A model generated the notes under the pieces. It ran no database searches. It had not been told where the DNA came from and was given only the letters and a program-made list of their open reading frames with translations. 64,000 nt of DNA from Bacteroidales bacterium (GTDB taxonomy: Bacteria; Bacteroidota; Bacteroidia; Bacteroidales; UBA932): contig JAGCCX010000005.1 of the NCBI GenBank assembly GCA_017651465.1, forward strand, positions 62,001-126,000. The letters are read 5' to 3'. The stretch's first letter is position 1. Each line of letters starts with the position of its first letter. This document shows, in pieces, positions 17,369 through 25,351 of this stretch. The translations under genes were made by a program, and so were the position numbers.

Positions 17369-18544
17369 ATGAGCTTCGACAAGATTATCGACCGCCGCGG
17401 CACCAACTGCGTCAAGTGGGATATGGTACCCGAAGGCGTGCTCCCAATGTGGGTGGCTGATATGGATTTTGAAACCGCCCCCTGTGTACAACGGGCCGTT
17501 CAGGAAAGGGCGGCTCACGGCGCATTCGGCTATACTGCAGTTCCGCAGAGCTACTACGAATCGGTATGCAACTGGTTCGGCCTTCATCACGGCTGGCGGC
17601 CCGATCCATCCTGGATAATCTATTGTCCGGGTATAGTGCCCGCGTTGTCGGCCTGCGTGAGTGCTTTCACCGAGCCCGGCGACAATGTGCTCATAATGAG
17701 TCCGGTGTACAACTGCTTCTTCTCGTCGGTGCGTAACTGGCGCTGCAATGTTCAGGATGTACCCCTCATCACGGTACCTCAGGGCGGCGTGCCCCGGTAC
17801 GAAATCGACTTCGACGCTCTCGAGCGGGCCGCGTCCGATCCGCATACTATGCTTATGCTCATCTGCTCCCCCCACAATCCTGCCGGACGTGTGTGGACGC
17901 GTGAGGAGCTGGAGCGCGTGGGCCGTATCTGCCTCAAGCACGGAGTGGTGCCCGTGAGCGACGAAATCCATTGTGAGTTTACTATGCCCGGGGTGGAGTT
18001 CGTGCCCTTTGCCTCCATCTGCCCAGAGTTCGAAGACGCCTGCGTCACCCTCAATTCTCCAAGCAAGGCGTTCAATATAGCCGGGCTTCAGATTTCCAAC
18101 ATCATCTGCAAGAATCCCGCTCTCCGCGAGTGCCTGGTCAAGGCCGTGAACGTCAATGAGATATGTGATGTGAATCCCTTCGGCGTACTGGCTTTGCAGG
18201 CCGCTTATACGCCCGAGGGCTACGAGTGGCTGGAGGGCCTCAATGCCCAGATAGCAGCCAATTATTACCGTCTGCGCGATGTGGTTGCAGAGCGCCTGCC
18301 GGAGCTTGGTTTGTATTCGCTCGAGGGCACTTACCTAGCCTGGCTCGATTGCCGGGCTATCGGTATTCCTTCGGTTGAAATCGAGAAGAGCCTTATGGAG
18401 GTGGAGAAAGTGCGCATCAATAACGGATTGATGTATGGCACCGAGGGGTTCATCCGCATTAACCTGGCCTGCCCGCCGGCCTTGCTCGAAGATGGATTGG
18501 AGAGGATTGCCCGCGGACTCCGTCGCTTAATAGATTCGAAATGA
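17369..18544 (+). CDS. PatB/MalY-type PLP-dependent aminotransferase (probable C-S lyase)
   Basis: A 391-residue fold-type I PLP enzyme. MPMWVADMDF-like text near the N-terminus (LPMWVADMDFETAP), SPHNPAGRVW, and the lysine motif SPSKAFNIAGLQ are diagnostic of the PatB/MalY group, whose members cleave C-S bonds in cystathionine or cysteine conjugates and release pyruvate and ammonia. The length is normal. It starts 21 nt after the DUF3737 gene and overlaps the next gene by 4 nt (ATGA). A role in methionine or sulfur metabolism is likely from the family. Some members act as regulators, so the exact reaction is open. Confidence 0.88.
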   Translation: MSFDKIIDRRGTNCVKWDMVPEGVLPMWVADMDFETAPCVQRAVQERAAHGAFGYTAVPQSYYESVCNWFGLHHGWRPDPSWIIYCPGIVPALSACVSAFTEPGDNVLIMSPVYNCFFSSVRNWRCNVQDVPLITVPQGGVPRYEIDFDALERAASDPHTMLMLICSPHNPAGRVWTREELERVGRICLKHGVVPVSDEIHCEFTMPGVEFVPFASICPEFEDACVTLNSPSKAFNIAGLQISNIICKNPALRECLVKAVNVNEICDVNPFGVLALQAAYTPEGYEWLEGLNAQIAANYYRLRDVVAERLPELGLYSLEGTYLAWLDCRAIGIPSVEIEKSLMEVEKVRINNGLMYGTEGFIRINLACPPALLEDGLERIARGLRRLIDSK

Positions 18545-19137
18545 AAAAGACTGTTATTCTTGCCACGGCTTGCCTGGCTCTGGCATCTTGCTCGCCCTCC
18601 GCTTGGACGGAGGAAGAAATTAGCCTGATTGGTTCCGCTTCCGACGGAGTGATGCGCGTGTTCACGGTTGACGATCCCGCCGACTCCCTGCTTCTGCGTA
18701 CTCCCAGCGCCGATTTGAGCGTTTCTGCGCTCAAGTCGCCGCAATATTCCGCTCTTGCCGGGCGAATGGTGGCTACGGTAACATCTCCCGAGCAGGACGG
18801 CGTGGGTATAGCCGGGCCGCAGGTCGGATTGCTCCGCCGGGTGGTTGCTGTGCAGCGTTTCGACAAAGAAGGGGAGCCTTTCGAGGTTTATCCCAATATC
18901 CGCGTAAGTGACAGGCGTGGCGCCGGCGAGCTGGGAAGAGAAGGCTGCCTGAGCGTTCCGGGGCGCAGGGGAGAGGTGCTCCGCTCGCGGGACATCGACA
19001 TCACCTACACCTCCTTGCACTCATACCAAGACACCACCGAGCGCATTCAGGGCTTCACCGCTGTCATATTCCAGCACGAGTGCGATCACCTCGACGGCAT
19101 ACTTTATACCGACTACCTTGACGCCTCCGGCGAGTAA
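18541..19137 (+). CDS. Peptide deformylase-like lipoprotein
   Basis: A 198-residue protein with a lipoprotein signal (LASC, Cys17) followed by a peptide deformylase domain. The three motifs are present: GIAGPQ (residues 89-94, where the usual GLAAPQ has Ala to Gly), EGCLS (134-138) with the metal-binding Cys136, and HECDH (179-183) with the two metal-binding histidines and the catalytic Glu180. The catalytic set is therefore complete, yet the protein is predicted to be exported and membrane-anchored, where no N-formyl nascent chains are made. A second, cytoplasmic deformylase is at 32357. It overlaps the C-S lyase gene by 4 nt. Its substrate may be a formylated or acylated peptide in the envelope. 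Confidence 0.82.
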   Translation: MKKTVILATACLALASCSPSAWTEEEISLIGSASDGVMRVFTVDDPADSLLLRTPSADLSVSALKSPQYSALAGRMVATVTSPEQDGVGIAGPQVGLLRRVVAVQRFDKEGEPFEVYPNIRVSDRRGAGELGREGCLSVPGRRGEVLRSRDIDITYTSLHSYQDTTERIQGFTAVIFQHECDHLDGILYTDYLDASGE

Positions 19138-19148
19138 GCCACCGCCCC

Positions 19149-19172
19149 GGGGGCGGGGGTTTGGGGGTGGGG
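19149..19172 (+). other. G-quadruplex-forming sequence
   Basis: Four G runs of 5, 5, 5 and 4 are separated by loops of 1, 3 and 1 nt, a strong match to the G3+N1-7 quadruplex rule. It lies 12 nt after the deformylase stop codon and before the terminator hairpin. Confidence 0.5.
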
Positions 19173-19197
19173 TAGCGTGGTAGTGCGCAGCACCTCA

Positions 19198-19234
19198 AAA
19201 ATTTAAGCAGGCTTTCAGGGCCTGCTTAAATTTT
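19198..19234. terminator. Bidirectional intrinsic terminator
   Basis: A 15-bp perfect stem (19198-19212 with 19220-19234) with a 7-nt loop, A-rich on one flank and T-rich on the other. It can end the deformylase transcript on the plus strand and the tRNA-His transcript on the minus strand. Confidence 0.85.
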
Positions 19235-19237
19235 GGG

Positions 19238-19311
19238 GGTGCGATGTGGGGCTCGAACCCACGACACCCAGAACCACAATCTGGTGCTCTACCAACTGAA
19301 CTAATCGCACC
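19238..19311 (-). tRNA. tRNA-His (GTG)
   Basis: The minus strand folds as a full cloverleaf. The anticodon stem CCAGA/TCTGG encloses the loop TTGTGGT with anticodon GTG. The acceptor stem has the extra 5' G that pairs with C73, as expected for tRNA-His. CCA is not encoded. The T-arm contains GTTCGAG. Confidence 0.95.
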
Positions 19312-19324
19312 GTGTTGGAGATTG

Positions 19325-19355
19325 CAAAGATACGAATCTTTTTTTTGTGTGCAAA
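19325..19355 (-). promoter_or_regulatory. Promoter of tRNA-His
   Basis: On the minus strand TTTG (19352-19355), a 19-nt spacer, and TATCTTTG (19325-19332) form an exact consensus promoter. The predicted transcript starts about 5-9 nt before the mature 5' end. Confidence 0.85.
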
Positions 19356-19416
19356 CATTTTTCGGATTTAATGGTGATTTATCCCCTCCAGGAGTGCACT
19401 TATGGCATTTATTTCG

Positions 19417-19424
19417 TACCTTTG
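19417..19424 (+). promoter_or_regulatory. -7 box for the TonB-receptor operon
   Basis: TACCTTTG fits TAnnTTTG and lies 16 nt before the ATG at 19441. It also excludes the in-frame ATG at 19402 as the start. No good -33 element is visible. Confidence 0.6.
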
Positions 19425-19440
19425 GGCAAATTGCTTAAAT

Positions 19441-22410
19441 ATGCGCGGATATAAGAGATTGTTGCCACTGTTTTTAGCTGTGCTGTTTCCATATGTGCTA
19501 AGCGCCCAGTCGCTTTCCATCAGCGGTGTGGTTACCGATAAAAACAGCGGCGAGCCGGTAGAGTTCGCCACTATTGTTCTCCAGGCCTCGGAGCAATGGG
19601 CCGTGGCCGACGAGAAAGGCCGCTTTACCATAGCCAACATCCATCCAGGAAAGACCGTAATCAGCACCTCCTGCCTTGGCTATGTGACTGAAGAGATGGA
19701 GATTACCATATCCAAAAGCATTACCGGCCTCAAGATCAAACTCGCTCAGGACAACCTGGCACTCGAAGAGGCAGTCGTTACCGCAAAAGAGAACAGCAAC
19801 TCGGCAACCACATCCCGCACCATCGACAAGACCGCCCTCGAGCACGTTCAGATGATGAACGTCTCCGACATTTCCAGCCTGCTGCCGGGCGGAGCTACTC
19901 AGTCCAACACCCTCACCTCTGAAAAACGATTCGACATCCGCGCCGCCTCCGGCGAGAACGGCAACTCGTCGTTCGGGACGGCGGTTGAGGTTGACGGCGT
20001 GAGGCTTTCCAACAATGCCTCTTATTCCGACATCAAAGGCGTAACAACCAACAACATAGCCTCTGCCAACGTGGAGTCGGTGGAGGTAATCACCGGCGTT
20101 CCTTCCGTCGAATACGGAGATATGGGCTCCGGCGTGGTAAAGATCAACACCAAAAAGGGTAAGACCCCCTGGTCGGTGACTATGTCCACCAGCCCCCGCA
20201 CCAAGCAGCTCTCCGTGGGCAAGGGTTTCGGCCTGGGCGTGTCCAAGTCCGGCGCCCCTATGGGCGTACTCAACACCAGCCTTGAATATACCCGCTCCAT
20301 ATCGGAGCCTATGTCGCCCTACACTTCGTACCAGCGCAGGCAAATGTCGCTGACTTACAGCAATCTGCTTTCTTCCGGAGTCTTTGCCTCAAAGCCCCTG
20401 CGCTTCTCGCTGGGCGTCACCGGCAACCTTGGCGGCCTGGACAACTCCTCCGACCCCGACAAGTTCCTCGAGACATTCCTCCGCCAGAGGGACAACAGCC
20501 TCAGGGCCAACTTTACCGCCAGCTGGCTGCTCAGCCTTCCCTGGATAACCAACCTGGAACTCAGCGCCTCCACCGTGTACTCCGACAAGCTCACTCGCGA
20601 AAACAAAAACTACCACGAGAGCGTCACCCAGGTGGCGCTGCATTCACGCGAGCAGGGGTATCTTATGTCAGAGCCTTTCAAGGAGGGCGCCGCCAATCTG
20701 GCAGTAATGATACCCGCCGGCACCTGGTACAACGTTTCGGCGATAGACGACCGCCCGCTCACCTCCAAAGTCACCCTCAAGGCCAACTGGGCCCGTAATT
20801 TCGGGGCTGTCAACAACAAACTCAAAGTGGGTGGAGACTGGAATTTCGACCAGAACTTCGGCGTGGGCCTCTACAACGAAAACCAGGCCCAGGCACCCTC
20901 GTACCGCGAATATCGTTACTGCGACAATCCGGCGATGCACAACTTCGCCGCCTACATAGAAGACAACCTGATGGTTCCCGTCGGCAAGGGCAGGTTGAAC
21001 GTCATCGCCGGCATACGTAACGACAACACTTACATCAAGGGGTCGGCTTACGGGCTCACGACGAGCTTCTCGCCCCGCTTCAATGCCAAATGGTCGGTGC
21101 TGGACGAGTCGGCCCGCAGGCGCAAGACCTTGCGCGCCCTTTCTTTCAGGGGCAGCTGGGGCGTGGCCGTCAAGCAGCCGTCGTTCTCCATCCTCTATCC
21201 GGTGCCCACTTATATGGACATCAACGTGTTCACATCCACGGCTTCGGCCGACAACGTAGTGTACAGGGCCTATTACGTGCAGCCCCGCACCATCGAATAC
21301 AACGGAGCTCTGCGCTGGCAGAAGAACCATCAAGCAGAATTCGGAATCGATACCGACATTGCCGGCAACAAGATTTCGCTGGTGGCCTTCTACAACAAGA
21401 CTATCGACTCGTACCTGCTCCAGACCGACTACGAGCGCTTCAGCTACACCTTCACTTCCACCGCCGACGTGCAGGGCCTGCCCATCCCCGCCGGGGACAG
21501 AATCTATATCCTGAATCCTTCGACCGGTGTGGTGACCGTGAACGACAAGACCGGAACCCTGTCGCCCCTGGAGGCCGCCCATACCACCCGCAGGCAGTTT
21601 ATCAGCAAGACTTTCGAAGATAACCAGTTGAGCCCGGTCCACCGGTACGGACTCGAGTGGGTGGTAGAGTTCAAGGAAATCAAACCCCTGAATACCACTA
21701 TCCGGCTTGACGGTAACTTCTATTCTTACCTATCCTACTTAAGCAATATGGAGGCATACGGACCCACCACCTCCACAGGCGCCGACGGCCAGCCGTTCAA
21801 GTATATAGGCTACTACTACGGCGGAGACGGTAATGCAAACGGCAAGGAGAGCCGGACCGTCAATAACAACCTCACCATCATCACCCGCATCCCCAAGGTG
21901 AGGATGATTATTTCGATGAAGTTGGAGTCGAGCCTGCTCAAGTATTCCAGGAGCCTGAGCGACCGCCCCGACGGCATACGTTCTTACTCCATTCCCAGCC
22001 GCGCCGAGTTCCTGAACATCGACGGAGCTCCCTCGATATATGACGGTGAGTCTTACGCTACGCTCTTCCCCGACTATTATGTGTCGTGGGACAATCCCGA
22101 GCCCCAGCCGTTCCTGGAAAAGCTGAAGTGGGCCAAGGAAAACGACCCCGAAATGTACTCCGACCTTTCCAGGCTGGTGGTCACCACCAACTATCTCTAT
22201 CAGTTCAGCAAGGACTACATCTCGCCTTATTTCAGCGCCAATTTCAGCGTGACCAAAGAAATCGGTGACCTTGCATCGCTGTCGTTCTACGCCAATAACT
22301 TCTTCAACAATATGGGGCAGGTATGGAGCACCAAGACCAATACCTACAGCTCCGTTTCGCAATATATCCCGTCGTTCTATTACGGACTCACCCTGCGTTT
22401 GAAATTTTAA
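19441..22410 (+). CDS. TonB-dependent receptor with carboxypeptidase-regulatory-like N-domain
   Basis: A 989-residue outer-membrane receptor. After the signal peptide (about 1-22, ending LSAQS) there is a CarboxypepD_reg-like domain at about 23-105 (SISGVVTDKNSGEPVEFAT). Next comes a plug domain with VESVEVITGVPSVEYGDMGSGVVKINTK at about 210-240. The rest is a 22-strand barrel ending YYGLTLRLKF with a terminal Phe. No SusD gene follows, so it is not a glycan SusCD pair. It heads an operon with a DUF4876 lipoprotein, a DUF6850 barrel and an M16 protease. Energised uptake of a ligand is certain from the family; the ligand is unknown, and a peptide, protein or metal complex is more likely than a glycan. 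Confidence 0.92.
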   Translation: MRGYKRLLPLFLAVLFPYVLSAQSLSISGVVTDKNSGEPVEFATIVLQASEQWAVADEKGRFTIANIHPGKTVISTSCLGYVTEEMEITISKSITGLKIKLAQDNLALEEAVVTAKENSNSATTSRTIDKTALEHVQMMNVSDISSLLPGGATQSNTLTSEKRFDIRAASGENGNSSFGTAVEVDGVRLSNNASYSDIKGVTTNNIASANVESVEVITGVPSVEYGDMGSGVVKINTKKGKTPWSVTMSTSPRTKQLSVGKGFGLGVSKSGAPMGVLNTSLEYTRSISEPMSPYTSYQRRQMSLTYSNLLSSGVFASKPLRFSLGVTGNLGGLDNSSDPDKFLETFLRQRDNSLRANFTASWLLSLPWITNLELSASTVYSDKLTRENKNYHESVTQVALHSREQGYLMSEPFKEGAANLAVMIPAGTWYNVSAIDDRPLTSKVTLKANWARNFGAVNNKLKVGGDWNFDQNFGVGLYNENQAQAPSYREYRYCDNPAMHNFAAYIEDNLMVPVGKGRLNVIAGIRNDNTYIKGSAYGLTTSFSPRFNAKWSVLDESARRRKTLRALSFRGSWGVAVKQPSFSILYPVPTYMDINVFTSTASADNVVYRAYYVQPRTIEYNGALRWQKNHQAEFGIDTDIAGNKISLVAFYNKTIDSYLLQTDYERFSYTFTSTADVQGLPIPAGDRIYILNPSTGVVTVNDKTGTLSPLEAAHTTRRQFISKTFEDNQLSPVHRYGLEWVVEFKEIKPLNTTIRLDGNFYSYLSYLSNMEAYGPTTSTGADGQPFKYIGYYYGGDGNANGKESRTVNNNLTIITRIPKVRMIISMKLESSLLKYSRSLSDRPDGIRSYSIPSRAEFLNIDGAPSIYDGESYATLFPDYYVSWDNPEPQPFLEKLKWAKENDPEMYSDLSRLVVTTNYLYQFSKDYISPYFSANFSVTKEIGDLASLSFYANNFFNNMGQVWSTKTNTYSSVSQYIPSFYYGLTLRLKF

Positions 22411-22431
22411 TAATTATTAATATCACAAAAA

Positions 22432-23754
22432 ATGAAAAGCTTAATCAAAATCTTCGCAGCCTTTGCTGCTGCCCTGCTGGCTTTCGCTTGCCAGCAAACC
22501 AAGGTTCTTCCGGTCGAGATTTCCGTCCAACTCTTCTCGGACAATGAGGTGCTCGCCCAGAGCGGCGTAACCGTGTCACTTGCCGATGCTGCCGGTACTG
22601 CCACTTTCGAGGCCATCACCGATGCTGCCGGTATTGCCAAATTTTCCGTAAACCCCGGCAGTTATACTGCATCGGCGACCTTCAAAAACGTTGAGGGCGG
22701 CAAGAAAGTAGTGTACAACGGCTCCAATACAGCCATTACCGTGGCTGCCGGTCCGGTAGAGGCTCCTTTCAAGCTGGAGCTTCAGAAAATAGAGTCTCAG
22801 CAACTGATTATCAAGGAATTGTATAGCGGCGGTTGTATGAAGGACGATGCTTCCTCTGCTTATCAGAACGATAAGTATGTAATCATATACAACAATTCTG
22901 AGTTTGATGCCGATGCCTCCGAGCTGGTGATAGGTATGCTTAATCCTTACAATGCAAACGGTTCCAATAAGTATTATTCCGGCGACAATCTCATTTACGC
23001 CAACGATAACTGGCTTCCGGCCGGCGGTGCTGTCTATTATTTCAAAAATCCCCTTACCATCCCCGCATACTCGCAGATCGTGATTGCATTTTTCGGCGCC
23101 ATTGACCACACTGCTACCGTGAGCGCATCCGTCAATCTTGCAAATGCCGAGTACTACTGGATGTCCAATGTCGACATCCCCGGTTATACAATGTCCAAGT
23201 ACGTTGCCGCCGACGTTATTCCTGCCAGCCATTATCTGTCGGGTTACCAGATTAATGCGGGTACTGCCTGGCCGTTTTCCAATAACGCTCCCGCCCTGTT
23301 CATCGGCAAGATGGACGCAGCTTCGCTCAAGGCTCTCTGCACCAATACCGAAGCATTTGACGAGACTGCCGGTACAGGCAATATCAACTGGGCCGTTAAA
23401 TTCCCCAAGGCAAACGTAATAGGAGCGCTGGAAGTTTTCGGAGCAGCTAAACTGGATGCTAGCAATTATCGTTTCTCTTCCGACATCAATACCGGATACT
23501 TGAAACTTACCTACCAGCTGGGTTACTCTGCTTACCGCAATGTCGATAAGGAAGCTACCGAAGCCCTGTCCGAGAATGCAGGTAAACTGGTGTACAACTA
23601 TGCCCTGGGTACCCAGGATGTAGACGGCAGCACCGACCCTTCGGGCATCGACGCCGAGGCATCCATTGCTGCCGGCGCGCATATTATCTATCTCCAGACC
23701 AACGACTCCGGTAAGGACTTCCACCAGAGAAAGTTTGCATCACTGAAGAAATAA
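22432..23754 (+). CDS. DUF4876 lipoprotein
   Basis: A 440-residue predicted lipoprotein (LAFAC, Cys20). Residues 26-115 look like a transthyretin/carboxypeptidase-regulatory beta-sandwich (ITDAAGIAKFSVNPGSYTASATF). The rest, with IIKELYSGGCMKDD and DKYVIIYNNSE, matches DUF4876, a family seen beside TonB-dependent receptors. It probably sits at the cell surface as the ligand-binding partner of the receptor 21 nt upstream, in the place taken by SusD in glycan systems. The A/T content of its codons is a little higher than that of its neighbours. The function is inferred from position only. Confidence 0.82.
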   Translation: MKSLIKIFAAFAAALLAFACQQTKVLPVEISVQLFSDNEVLAQSGVTVSLADAAGTATFEAITDAAGIAKFSVNPGSYTASATFKNVEGGKKVVYNGSNTAITVAAGPVEAPFKLELQKIESQQLIIKELYSGGCMKDDASSAYQNDKYVIIYNNSEFDADASELVIGMLNPYNANGSNKYYSGDNLIYANDNWLPAGGAVYYFKNPLTIPAYSQIVIAFFGAIDHTATVSASVNLANAEYYWMSNVDIPGYTMSKYVAADVIPASHYLSGYQINAGTAWPFSNNAPALFIGKMDAASLKALCTNTEAFDETAGTGNINWAVKFPKANVIGALEVFGAAKLDASNYRFSSDINTGYLKLTYQLGYSAYRNVDKEATEALSENAGKLVYNYALGTQDVDGSTDPSGIDAEASIAAGAHIIYLQTNDSGKDFHQRKFASLKK

Positions 23755-23760
23755 TAATTA

Positions 23761-25344
23761 ATGAGACTCCGTAACATACTGGCATCAATCTGCTTCCTGG
23801 CCATTGCCCTTCAGGCATACGGCCAGGAGGCGGAGGAGTGCCGTGATTTTCGTTTCCGTACCGGCACCGACCCTGTGTTTTTCTTGTCCAATCCTGCCGC
23901 TTTAGCCGCTTTCCAAGGGCATATTTCGATGGCGGAACTGGAATTCCGTAAAGATAACGGGGCTCTGTGCAGTTTGTCGGAATCGCCCGACAGCTATAAG
24001 GGTGGCGCCGTGACGGAGTCGTACATCAGCATTTCCGACCGCATCAGTTTCCACGGCAAGTTGGGCTGGTCTTATTTCTCGGGCGACGGGATGGGAGCGC
24101 AGATCCTTATGGATCCGGCGTTCAATCCCGTCAACTTCCTCGAAAGCACCGATGCCACCGTGGGGCGCCGGAACAAAGAAACCTACTCCCTGATGGGAGC
24201 CTTCTCATACAAATTCAGCGACAGCTGGGCGGCGGGTTGCAGCATCGATTATGTGTCTTCCGACCAGACCAAGATCAAAGATCCCCGCTTCAGCAGCATC
24301 TGGATGGATATGACCGTCAAGGCGGGAGCAAGCTTCAGGCCTTCGGAGCGCTTGCTCCTTGGCCTTGCGGCAGTTTACCGCAGCACGCTCGAGCAGGTGA
24401 GAGGCGGTATTTACGGAACCACCGACAAGCAATATTTCACCTACACCGACAAAGGCGCTTTCTATGGTACCCTCTCTGAACTGCAGGGCGACCTGAGCTA
24501 TCTGTCGGTATCCAATTACAGGCCTATGAAGAACGATTTCTACGGCCTGTCGCTGCAGCTTGCCGCCGGCAAGTTCAGCAACGAGCTTGAAGCGCTGTAC
24601 CGCAGCGGATACTGGGGCAAGAAGTCGTCCAGCACGGCCACTTTCTTTGAATTCTCCGGGATCCGTGCAGCATATCACGGCAAGTTCCTATCGCGTCAGG
24701 GGGAGAATATCCACCGCATAAGCGCAGATGCCTTCTATGAACTTCTGGGCAACAACGAGAACGTCTTCAAGTACGTAACCCCGGTGGGGCAGAATACCCG
24801 CGTGGAGTACACCAGCTCCAACCGTATCCTCGACAGCCAGCAAGCTTCGCTCGACCTCGGTTATGCATACTTTAAAGATACGGGCGGCTTCCTGCCGGCA
24901 TTCTCGGCCGGGGCCGACGTTCACGGAAGCGCAAGCCTGAAGAACGTAGTGCTGTACCCCTACTATCGTAACGCCAACCTCTTTACGGTGTCGGCCGACG
25001 CCTTTGCCCGGAAGAATTTTTTCACGGGCAAGTCGGTTTTCTCTCTCGGCCTCACAGCACTTTTCCGTATGGGATTCGGCGACCCCAGGCAGGACGGCTC
25101 CTACGCCACCACATCGGGCTCCAACCTTATCAGTTTCGACACTTACCTCAACCGCCAGTTCGAGTTTGACACCGCACCCACGGCGGGGGCAGGATTGGAA
25201 TTCGCATATACCTACGTAATCTCGGAGCATATAGCTCCGTACATCAAGCTCTCCGACAGTTTCAGCAGCCTTCTCTCGGAACCGCAGTATCTGGGCGGCA
25301 GGATTCGCAATGTGGCGCTGATAACTCTCGGATGCAATTTCTAA
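23761..25344 (+). CDS. DUF6850 outer-membrane beta-barrel protein
   Basis: A 527-residue protein with a signal peptide (ending AYGQ) and many alternating strands ending in ITLGCNF with a terminal Phe, so an outer-membrane barrel. Repeated patterns such as NKETYSLMGAFSYKFSDSW and GLSLQLAAGKFSNELEALY fit DUF6850, a family found with DUF4876 and TonB receptors. There is no plug domain, so it is not itself a TonB receptor. It is 6 nt after the DUF4876 gene and 7 nt before the M16 gene. It may be a second pore of the same system. Its role is not known. Confidence 0.8.
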   Translation: MRLRNILASICFLAIALQAYGQEAEECRDFRFRTGTDPVFFLSNPAALAAFQGHISMAELEFRKDNGALCSLSESPDSYKGGAVTESYISISDRISFHGKLGWSYFSGDGMGAQILMDPAFNPVNFLESTDATVGRRNKETYSLMGAFSYKFSDSWAAGCSIDYVSSDQTKIKDPRFSSIWMDMTVKAGASFRPSERLLLGLAAVYRSTLEQVRGGIYGTTDKQYFTYTDKGAFYGTLSELQGDLSYLSVSNYRPMKNDFYGLSLQLAAGKFSNELEALYRSGYWGKKSSSTATFFEFSGIRAAYHGKFLSRQGENIHRISADAFYELLGNNENVFKYVTPVGQNTRVEYTSSNRILDSQQASLDLGYAYFKDTGGFLPAFSAGADVHGSASLKNVVLYPYYRNANLFTVSADAFARKNFFTGKSVFSLGLTALFRMGFGDPRQDGSYATTSGSNLISFDTYLNRQFEFDTAPTAGAGLEFAYTYVISEHIAPYIKLSDSFSSLLSEPQYLGGRIRNVALITLGCNF

Positions 25345-25351
25345 ACTACTT

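Noticed and set aside
19402..19440. Earlier ATG for the TonB-dependent receptor
   Set aside because: It precedes the -7 box at 19417 and would put 13 residues before an otherwise normal signal peptide.
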